From: Candidatus Aenigmatarchaeota archaeon
GTDB lineage: Archaea; Aenigmatarchaeota; Aenigmatarchaeia; Aenigmatarchaeales; Aenigmatarchaeaceae
Assembly: GCA_018221065.1 (NCBI GenBank)
Contig: JAAOXY010000013.1
Coordinates: forward strand, 1-15,964
Direction of reading: 5' to 3'
Length of the DNA: 15,964 bases
The translations under genes and the position numbers were made by a program. Numbering within the stretch: the first letter of the stretch is position 1; every line of letters starts with the position of its first letter. The notes below the pieces were generated by a model. It saw only the letters and a program-made list of their open reading frames with translations. It was not told the origin of the DNA and did no database searches. Below are positions 7,223 through 13,067 of this stretch, in pieces.

Positions 7223-7258
7223 TAAAAATAAAAGAAAAACAAGAACCTAAAAAGGCTC
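7223..7258 (-). terminator. Stem-loop and T-tract at the end of the TrmB-family gene
   Basis: On the minus strand GAGCCT, TTTT, AGGTTC (7258-7243) forms a 6-bp stem with one G-U pair and a TTTT loop; the TAG stop is at the loop/stem boundary. It is followed by a strongly T-rich run (TTGTTTTTCTTTTATTTTT). This is the best intrinsic-terminator look-alike in the window. Confidence 0.5.
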
Positions 7259-8056
7259 TAGTTGGCCCCACATTGCGTTGAACATAGGACCGAACACATC
7301 CCCAGCAACATGAGCACCTTGTGACCAAAGTGCTACGTCCTGTGATGGATGTGTACTTTTATCATCAGTTAGAGCAAACAGAGTATGATTTCCATCAACA
7401 ATGATGAATCTTCCTCTACTATGATTCTTGCCTAACTTTCTGATCTCTGCGATACCTTTCATCTTACTAACTATAGATCCAGCCTCCTTGGAAGCTGTAG
7501 TGGCGATCTTTATTTTTACACCTTTGCTAGAAGCCTTCTTCAAAAGTTCTCCATGGTTTGTATGAATATCATGCAAAGACTCACCTGTAGTCATTATTGA
7601 GATGTGTCCTTTTGCGTTTCTAAATAAAGTATCAAGCTGTGTATGCATAGCTTTTCTACCTTTCAAAGAACCTGTCAAATTGCCTGGTTCAACAAGTTTA
7701 ACGCCTTGTTTAAATGTCCTATCAAGTTCTTTTAAAATATTAGATTTTTGTAAAGTTGCAATTCTATCAGTAGAAATTTGAGATAATTCCTGGATTTTTT
7801 TCTTAGCTCTTTCTAAAGCTTCTCCAGGTTCAATAGCAACGTATTTTAATGGCTTTGAAGTTTGAATGACTACGAATCCTTTTTCTGCTAAACTCTCTAA
7901 AACATCATATGTTCTAGAATGAGGTACCTTAGCTAGGCTTGATAATTCACCTGCTGTTGCAGAACCCCTAGATAGTAAAGCTACCCAAAGCTTTCTCTCA
8001 TAAAGATTAAGTCCGATCTGTTTTAATGCGTCTAATATATTTTGATTAGTCACCAT
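7247..8056 (-). CDS. TrmB-family transcriptional regulator
   Basis: This is predicted to be a DNA-binding regulator. Counting from the chosen start, residues 8 to about 75 form the TrmB winged helix (YERKLWVALLSRGSATAGEL, then VPHSRTYDVLESLAEKGFV). A linker or coiled segment of about 75-110 follows. A C-terminal effector domain of the PLD-like TrmB type includes ISIMTTGES (152-160) and NHSRGRFIIVDGNHTLFALTD (211-231). The open frame extends 32 codons further upstream to 8152. The ATG at 8054-8056 is preferred because GGTGGTGAA (8063-8071) is a strong ribosome-binding site and the winged helix begins just after it, giving 269 residues. TTTAAATA at 8104-8111 is a TATA box at suitable spacing. 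Characterised TrmB proteins sense sugars, but the ligand here cannot be inferred. It may control the downstream membrane protein. Confidence 0.88.
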   Translation of the reverse strand: MVTNQNILDALKQIGLNLYERKLWVALLSRGSATAGELSSLAKVPHSRTYDVLESLAEKGFVVIQTSKPLKYVAIEPGEALERAKKKIQELSQISTDRIATLQKSNILKELDRTFKQGVKLVEPGNLTGSLKGRKAMHTQLDTLFRNAKGHISIMTTGESLHDIHTNHGELLKKASSKGVKIKIATTASKEAGSIVSKMKGIAEIRKLGKNHSRGRFIIVDGNHTLFALTDDKSTHPSQDVALWSQGAHVAGDVFGPMFNAMWGQLEPF

Positions 8057-8102
8057 CGTTCGTTCACCACCATAATTTTGATATATGTCATTTCGTTTTC
8101 CG

Positions 8103-8112
8103 GTATTTAAAG
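8103..8112 (-). promoter_or_regulatory. Putative TATA box for the TrmB-family gene
   Basis: The minus strand reads CTTTAAATACC about 50 nt before the chosen ATG, so a start near 8080 would leave a leader of about 24 nt holding the GGTGGTGA site. A second similar box, CTTTAAATAGC (about 8164-8174), lies upstream and could be an alternative promoter. The placement supports the downstream ATG (8056) over the 32-codon longer frame. Confidence 0.45.
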
Positions 8113-8206
8113 TTTTAATCACTGCCATGTGATAGGTATCGCTATATAACAATAGGATGAAAAGCTATTTAAAGCTTCACTACTGCCTTGTGACAAACTC
8201 TATATA

Positions 8207-9091
8207 TCATTTAACTACTGGTTTTGAGTTAATTACAGCCAAATACTGCTTTATTTCAGCTGGTTTCAACCCTACAAGAGGCCTAAGAACTAACATCTTC
8301 TTATCATACATCTTATCAAGAAGACCTTTTCCGACTTTCTCATTAACAACCATAACTTTGAACCTATTTTCCCATGCAGCTTCTATTGGATCCTCATCAT
8401 AATGAATTTCCATTTTCTTACCAGCATGCCATTCTTCCAACTTCTTCACCAATTTGCTATTTTTCTTGTCAGCTACTACTCCTAACCAACATCCTCTCTT
8501 CATTATCATCCAAGCAGCAACCACAGAATTCTCATCTGATATTACTGCCATAGATTTTCCTGCTGTTCCTAGTGGCATTCCTCCAGGACCGGATATTCTA
8601 TCATAAAATATGTAAGCCTTATCATGTCTACACTCAACAAATATTTCTTGGTCAGGATTTGTAAGATTAACCTTAACACCAGTCTTTATGTTAACAGCAT
8701 CACCAACCTCTATTCCAATATCCTGTGATGTAAATCCATGAGAACCTGATCTTCTTGCCCTTATAGCAAAACTCTTTTTATTTTTCAATTTGATATGCTC
8801 AGCTAACTCAGCTCCAAGTTTTTTCATATCAGGAATATCTGGAATACATGTCCAAACATATGAAAAAGAAGTTATTCCAAATGTCTTTTTCAAAACATCA
8901 ATGGTTTTGTCAATATTTTTAGTATAAACAAAAAGTCTACTCGGATTCATAGCTAATTTATAATCTATCTTTTTTGCATCAAGACCTTGTCTAACATTAG
9001 TAAAAAATCTATCTAACCATACCTTTTGTACCTGTTTACTCTTTAGTGTTATCTCACCAAATCTTACAAGCATGCAATCAGGAGCCCTCAT
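8207..9091 (-). CDS. ThiI-like THUMP protein lacking sulfurtransferase motifs (probable pseudoenzyme)
   Basis: The 294-residue protein has the ThiI architecture: an N-terminal ferredoxin-like domain (GEITLKSKQVQKVWLDRF, about 12-29), a THUMP RNA-binding domain (about 55-165) and a remnant PP-loop domain. True ThiI adenylates U8 of tRNA and inserts sulfur. Here the ATP-binding SGGxDS motif is replaced by SDENSVVAAW (185-194), and GGID has become DEN. The later GEaxGQVxSQT segment with its catalytic cysteine is missing; NEKVGKGLLDKMYDKKMLVLRPLVG joins straight to the RPL.G segment, and the protein ends soon after. Archaeal ThiI is usually about 380-400 residues. The ATG at 9089-9091 follows GGTGA; a TTG four codons earlier is less likely. 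It probably binds tRNA without modifying it. It is divergent from the HTH regulator. Confidence 0.85.
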   Translation of the reverse strand: MRAPDCMLVRFGEITLKSKQVQKVWLDRFFTNVRQGLDAKKIDYKLAMNPSRLFVYTKNIDKTIDVLKKTFGITSFSYVWTCIPDIPDMKKLGAELAEHIKLKNKKSFAIRARRSGSHGFTSQDIGIEVGDAVNIKTGVKVNLTNPDQEIFVECRHDKAYIFYDRISGPGGMPLGTAGKSMAVISDENSVVAAWMIMKRGCWLGVVADKKNSKLVKKLEEWHAGKKMEIHYDEDPIEAAWENRFKVMVVNEKVGKGLLDKMYDKKMLVLRPLVGLKPAEIKQYLAVINSKPVVK

Positions 9092-9104
9092 AATCGTCAC
9101 CAAA

Positions 9105-9154
9105 TATTTATATGCTTAGGGATTGTATAATATATAACAGTGTTATACGGGGGT
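9105..9154. promoter_or_regulatory. Overlapping divergent promoters with inverted repeat
   Basis: Between the two divergent start codons lie two AT boxes. TTTATATG (9107-9114) is suitably placed for the plus-strand regulator, and TATATATTATAC on the minus strand (9125-9137) for the ThiI-like gene. Each box lies within the other gene's initially transcribed region. The arms GTATAA (9125-9130) and TTATAC (9143-9148) form an inverted repeat with a 12-nt spacer. GGGGGT (9149-9154) is the ribosome-binding site that fixes the GTG start of the regulator. The repeat is a candidate operator. Confidence 0.45.
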
Positions 9155-9161
9155 AAATGTT

Positions 9162-9539
9162 GTGAAACCATTTTGTGAAGTAATAGTACAAGATATATTG
9201 CCTGCTCTAAGAGCTTTGATGGCAAAAGAACTTATGAGTACTCATAATCTAACACAACAAGAAGTCGCAAAAAAATTAGGTATCTCCCAAGCAGCTGTTT
9301 CTCAGTATAGAAGAGAAATGAGAGGTTTCAAAATAAAATTATTACAAAAAGATAAAGAAATCATGGACAGTGTAGAAAAACTTGCAACAAGAATAGCTTC
9401 CGAAGATGTTGACACAATAGGAGCAAGTGATGAATGCTGTCTTATTTGTAAAAGTATAAGAAATAAAAAGTTGATATGCGAGCTCCACATGGAAGCCGCA
9501 CCGAATTTCGAAGGTTGTAAAACCTGTTTCAAATGTTAA
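9162..9539 (+). CDS. HTH transcriptional regulator with C-terminal cysteine cluster (COG2522-like)
   Basis: The 125-residue protein begins CEVIVQDILPALRALMAKEL, typical of archaeal COG2522 regulators. A Cro/XRE-type helix-turn-helix follows at about 30-50 (LTQQEVAKKLGISQAAVSQY). The C-terminal part carries C92, C93, C96, C106, C119, C122 and C125, with a further cysteine at C5. CxxC pairs and a CELH segment suggest a zinc or iron-sulfur site, so the protein could sense metal or redox state; that is inference. Start: GTG at 9162 with GGGGGT eight bases upstream. An ATG at 9157 hits a stop at once. It is divergent from the ThiI-like gene and shares a candidate operator with it. Its stop codon overlaps that of the facing surface-protein gene. 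Confidence 0.88.
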   Translation: MKPFCEVIVQDILPALRALMAKELMSTHNLTQQEVAKKLGISQAAVSQYRREMRGFKIKLLQKDKEIMDSVEKLATRIASEDVDTIGASDECCLICKSIRNKKLICELHMEAAPNFEGCKTCFKC

Positions 9540-12169
9540 TTCTTAAAAAGTCTTCTAATTTTTTCTACAATTTTATCTACAGGTGATTTTCCTGATGATT
9601 TGTAACTATATCCTTGTCCTGGAGTATAACCAGAAGGCTTTCTTATCAAATACACCACACCACCAAGCAAGATAATCACTCCAACTGCAAGTATTCCATA
9701 CCAATCTGATATAATACCTGTTAGTTGTCTCAATTTAACAGAACCTGTACTATCTTCTGATTGTGTTAACAGATTATTTATCTCAGTGTAAAGTGCTTCT
9801 GCTCCTGCTGTATCTCCTGCAGCATTCTTTTCATTTGCACTGTCCAATAAAACCTTTACTTGTGCCAAAAAATCTTTTGCTTCTGTTACATTTTCACCCT
9901 GACTCTCTGCATCAAATAATATTTCATTAAGAAGTTCATATCTTGAATTGTACTCATCAAGCTCTTCATCTGGTGTTATTGATGTTGTTGAAGGAGTTGT
10001 TCCTTTTGCTCTAACTGTCAACGTTGCACTTTCTTTATCTGAAACTGCACTTGTATTTGCAACAAATCTTATTGAATAATCCTTTACCTCTGCATCAGAT
10101 GGTATTGTGAATTTCAAAGTGTATGAAACAGTATCACCTGCATCAACATCTTTCTTGATTGGTCCATCATACCAATCTTGATCTATATAATCTACATAAA
10201 GTCTAACATTAGGCAAATCAGCATCTAATGTATTTCTTACTTTTACAGTAATAGTCTCTGTACTTCCTGCGTCAATATAAATTTCATCAGGCGCACTGTA
10301 AACAGACAATTGTCCTGATGTATCACTTGTTCCACCAGTACTTCCTGCTGTGTCACCTTCAACTTCTACATCAACTGAAAATGCGTTTGCCCAATTTGCA
10401 GTTTCATGAGAATCTCCTTCAATATCAATTGAACAATCACCTGCAGCTCTTGCTCTAAATCTCCATGCATCTTCTTCTGTAAGATTTTCACCTGCGTCAA
10501 GATTTCCAACTGTTATTGTTTTATCATTATCCCATGATCCATCGTCCAACAAACTTACACAAGAATCATGTGTTAATACAACCTTTACAGTAGTTGCATC
10601 AAGATATCCATAGTTTTTCACATCCACATCTAAATAGAATCTATCACCAATTTCACTATTGTCTACTTCATCACCATTACAGCTTGCGTCTCCATTACAA
10701 CCAGTTGCAACAGCATTTATCACAAAGAAAGATTCATTTATGTAAATTGTACTGAAATTTGCACTTCCTGTATGACTGTTCTGATCTGTTACATCAGTAA
10801 ATACTGTGAAACTTCCACCGTAATCAGCATTAGTTACAGAAACATTCAATACATATGGTCCTGGACCACCCAATGCTGTGTCTTGAACAGTTGTAGTCCT
10901 TGTTTTTTCTTTCTGCACACCACTTACAGTATAATATGTTTTCATACGAACAGTAAAGTAATCATCTACGCTCATCAAATTACCAACATCTGTTCCATTA
11001 TAATATTCTACATCAGCTGTTACCTCTAGGTATGCACCTGAAGCATTTATGATATCATCTTTACTTCCATAAAGATCAGTAACATCAATAATTGTTACAT
11101 TCAATTCATCTGTTACATTTATCTGAAGTGTTACGTTTATTGGAACTTCTACTCCACTATTTTCTAATTGGAATGATAACCATCCTTCATAAACATCTTC
11201 ATCAGTAGCAAGTGTTCCATTCATATCATATTGAACTTGAACAGTCTGCGTTCCAGCACCAAGAGATTGATTAACAAGATCATGAACAATCGGTATATCA
11301 TCTCCACCTGTTGAACTTATGTTCTCAGAATCGCCTGTGTAATTCACATTAAATGCTGTACTTCCTGTATTATTCAGCACAAATGTTATGTTTGCTGTAT
11401 GGAATGTTCCATTTGTTTCTTTTGCCATATTAGCTGTTGCATCACCATCATCTTCCCAGCTCAAAACATCAGAAACTTCAAATGTTATCAACCATACAGT
11501 TATTTCTCTCACACCTGTAGAAGAAATATCTATTGTATGTTGACCATCCATTCCATCTTCATAATCAAAATAAATTAATTCTTCTGTTCCAGAAACTACA
11601 TTTGAACCTCCTTTTTCAACATCAATTGTAGCACTTGAATCATTCACAGAAACGTAAATTCCTTTAACACCTAAAACTGTAGCAGCATTGAAAAAGAATG
11701 TTTGATCTGCATCTGCTGTAAAGTTTGCATCAAAGGTCACTAAATCAGCACTTGAGAAATCAATTGGAACATCCAACATAACAAATAAAGTTTCATTTTC
11801 TGTACCATTATGGAACAGCATTGTTCCTGAATAATTTCCTGGAGTATCTCCAGAAACTGTAGCATTTATTGTAATTTCAGTAGTATTATCAGAAGAGATA
11901 TCCAATGTAAATGGTGATGGGGTTGGGTCTATTGCAATATCTTCTCCTAAACTATTTGTTACATTATCAGAATCGATAGTAACATCAACAATATCAAGAA
12001 CAGCATTACGTGTTAACGTAACATTATCACTATAACTTGGTCCTGTCAGATACAATGAATCATCTACTGTGAATTCACCAGCCGGTGAACTAGTACCTGC
12101 AAGTACAATACCTGCGGTCAATACAACAGCCATTATCATAACCAATGGCAATAAAACTAATTTACGCAT
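9536..12169 (-). CDS. Large secreted, membrane-anchored surface glycoprotein with Ig-like/CARDB-type domains
   Basis: The 877-residue protein starts with a signal peptide (about 1-24, hydrophobic VLLPLVMIMAVVLTAGIVLAG). A long beta-sandwich ectodomain follows, including a CARDB/COG1361-like domain at about 620-720. A charged helical stalk lies at about 735-815, then one membrane segment (about 824-843) and a basic cytoplasmic tail. About 27 N-x-S/T sequons are present, nearly all before residue 570, pointing to heavy N-glycosylation. Four cysteines (C491, C497, C537, C579) could form disulfides; C491 and C497 sit in an Asp/Asn-rich, calcium-loop-like stretch. The composition is acidic and Thr/Ser-rich. 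It could be an S-layer component, adhesin or sugar-binding surface protein; I cannot choose. The ATG at 12167-12169 has GGGGGAG at 12181-12187, with a rather long 11-nt spacing. Confidence 0.85.
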   Translation of the reverse strand: MRKLVLLPLVMIMAVVLTAGIVLAGTSSPAGEFTVDDSLYLTGPSYSDNVTLTRNAVLDIVDVTIDSDNVTNSLGEDIAIDPTPSPFTLDISSDNTTEITINATVSGDTPGNYSGTMLFHNGTENETLFVMLDVPIDFSSADLVTFDANFTADADQTFFFNAATVLGVKGIYVSVNDSSATIDVEKGGSNVVSGTEELIYFDYEDGMDGQHTIDISSTGVREITVWLITFEVSDVLSWEDDGDATANMAKETNGTFHTANITFVLNNTGSTAFNVNYTGDSENISSTGGDDIPIVHDLVNQSLGAGTQTVQVQYDMNGTLATDEDVYEGWLSFQLENSGVEVPINVTLQINVTDELNVTIIDVTDLYGSKDDIINASGAYLEVTADVEYYNGTDVGNLMSVDDYFTVRMKTYYTVSGVQKEKTRTTTVQDTALGGPGPYVLNVSVTNADYGGSFTVFTDVTDQNSHTGSANFSTIYINESFFVINAVATGCNGDASCNGDEVDNSEIGDRFYLDVDVKNYGYLDATTVKVVLTHDSCVSLLDDGSWDNDKTITVGNLDAGENLTEEDAWRFRARAAGDCSIDIEGDSHETANWANAFSVDVEVEGDTAGSTGGTSDTSGQLSVYSAPDEIYIDAGSTETITVKVRNTLDADLPNVRLYVDYIDQDWYDGPIKKDVDAGDTVSYTLKFTIPSDAEVKDYSIRFVANTSAVSDKESATLTVRAKGTTPSTTSITPDEELDEYNSRYELLNEILFDAESQGENVTEAKDFLAQVKVLLDSANEKNAAGDTAGAEALYTEINNLLTQSEDSTGSVKLRQLTGIISDWYGILAVGVIILLGGVVYLIRKPSGYTPGQGYSYKSSGKSPVDKIVEKIRRLFKN

Positions 12170-12180
12170 AAACCCATCAT

Positions 12181-12226
12181 CTCCCCCGTTTAACTTATGA
12201 TTTTTTACAATTGATACAATAAAAAG
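12181..12226 (-). promoter_or_regulatory. Promoter and ribosome-binding site of the surface-protein gene
   Basis: On the minus strand a TATA-like CTTTTTATTG (about 12217-12226) lies directly after the stop of the 74-residue gene. It is followed about 35 nt later by GGGGGAG (12187-12181). A tiny ORF, ATG ATG GGT TTA TGC GTA AAT TAG, begins between this site and the true ATG in another frame. It overlaps the gene start and could modulate initiation, though chance is likely. Confidence 0.35.
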
Positions 12227-12237
12227 GTTACTGAACC
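12221..12237 (-). terminator. Small stop-codon hairpin followed by T-tract
   Basis: On the minus strand GGTT CAGT AACC (12237-12226) spans the TAA stop of the 74-residue gene and is followed by TTTTTATT. The stem is only 4 bp and the T-tract overlaps the proposed TATA box of the next gene, so this is weak. Confidence 0.3.
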
Positions 12238-12452
12238 AGCCTTTTTGCTCTTTTTTGCATATCTGATTTCAAACCTATGAAAATTCCACCTTTTTTACCG
12301 CCACAAAACGTGGTTTCGCCAGGTTTTATTATCTTTGCTAGCTCTAAACCCTCTATATCTATGTGTATTACCTTACTACTGGTCTCTTCATCCCTTTTAT
12401 GAATATAAGCCTTTACTTTCAGAGCTTTCTTTGACTTATGTGAACCTGTCAT
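12228..12452 (-). CDS. Unrecognised small basic protein (74 aa)
   Basis: I do not recognise this family. The 74 residues are rich in lysine, especially the first 20 (SHKSKKALKVKAYIHKRD) and the last ten (MQKRAKRLVQ). The middle appears to alternate beta strands (KVIHIDIEGL) with a glycine-rich turn, FCGGKKGGIFIG (49-60). One cysteine is present and there is no signal peptide or membrane segment. A small basic beta-fold nucleic-acid-binding protein is possible but speculative. It is probably real: the ATG at 12450-12452 comes four bases after the stop of the nuclease-domain gene, with GAGTGATAAT as a combined stop/ribosome-binding site, implying translational coupling. Confidence 0.7.
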   Translation of the reverse strand: MTGSHKSKKALKVKAYIHKRDEETSSKVIHIDIEGLELAKIIKPGETTFCGGKKGGIFIGLKSDMQKRAKRLVQ

Positions 12453-12456
12453 ATTA

Positions 12457-12936
12457 TCACTCAGAACAAATATCTATTCCCTGTTCTTCGAGCAGGGTCT
12501 TGTTTATGTATACTTTAGACTCAGTTCTAAGAACTACAGCAATAGCATCAGACGGTCTTGTATCAAGTCTCAACACTTTATCATCTGTTCTAAAAATCAT
12601 ATCAGAATAAAAATAATCATCATCAACATTCTGTATTAATACAGCTTCCAATTCTATCTCAAAATTATTTAAAACTTCTGAAAATGTATCATAAACATTT
12701 GGTCTACCGTCTATTATTTCCTGCTGTCCTAATTGTATATCTTTAGCTCTTTCTTCTGAAGTTCTTGCCAAAATAGCTGTACAATTATTACCAAACATAA
12801 TTTTTGTTTCAAAAATATTCAAAACATTCATCTCAACATATTCATTCGGATTATAGATTGAAAATTGTGCTGTAGATATTACAGAACCTAATAAAATCGC
12901 TGTAAGTATAATAAAAATAATTTTATCTTTTTTCAT
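12457..12936 (-). CDS. Membrane-anchored bifunctional nuclease domain (DUF151) protein
   Basis: The C-terminal half matches the BFN/DUF151 family (PF02577): RLDTRPSDAIAVVLRTESKV followed by YINKTLLEEQGIDI is the signature block. Family members are reported as acid-dependent DNases/RNases or as regulators. Unusually, the domain follows an N-terminal hydrophobic segment (about residues 6-24, IIFIILTAILLGSVISTAQF) that looks like a signal anchor or signal peptide, placing the domain outside or at the membrane. I favour the ATG at 12934-12936 (159 residues): the TATA-like TTTATATT at about 12957-12964 predicts a start near it, so it may be leaderless. The ATG three codons earlier (12945) is equally open. 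It is immediately downstream of tRNA-Arg and coupled to the 74-residue gene. Confidence 0.85.
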   Translation of the reverse strand: MKKDKIIFIILTAILLGSVISTAQFSIYNPNEYVEMNVLNIFETKIMFGNNCTAILARTSEERAKDIQLGQQEIIDGRPNVYDTFSEVLNNFEIELEAVLIQNVDDDYFYSDMIFRTDDKVLRLDTRPSDAIAVVLRTESKVYINKTLLEEQGIDICSE

Positions 12937-12965
12937 AATTACCATTCTTCTTTTTTGAATATAAA

Positions 12966-13043
12966 TGGTGCCCCAGACGTGATTTGAACACGCGACCTAC
13001 TGCTTAGGAGGCAGTTGCTCTATCCAGACTGAGCTACTGGGGC
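12966..13043 (-). tRNA. tRNA-Arg(CCU), with encoded CCA
   Basis: The minus strand forms a complete intronless cloverleaf. The acceptor arms are GCCCCAG (13043-13037) and CTGGGGC (12976-12970). The D arm is GCTC/GAGC, the anticodon stem is ACTGC/GCAGT with loop CTCCTAA, the variable loop is AGGTC, and the T arm is GCGTG/CACGT with loop TTCAAAT. Anticodon CCT reads AGG, arginine. The length is 75 nt plus an encoded CCA (12966-12968). A TATA-like TTTATTTAAAT at about 13067-13077, overlapping the end of the upstream gene, lies about 27 nt before the 5' end. Confidence 0.96.
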
Positions 13044-13067
13044 ATAATTAAAATTGATTTTCAGAAT

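Noticed and set aside
8057..8152. Thirty-two extra N-terminal codons for the TrmB-family protein
   Set aside because: The conserved winged helix starts after the internal ATG at 8054-8056, which has a strong GGTGGTGA site; the extension contains the likely TATA box.
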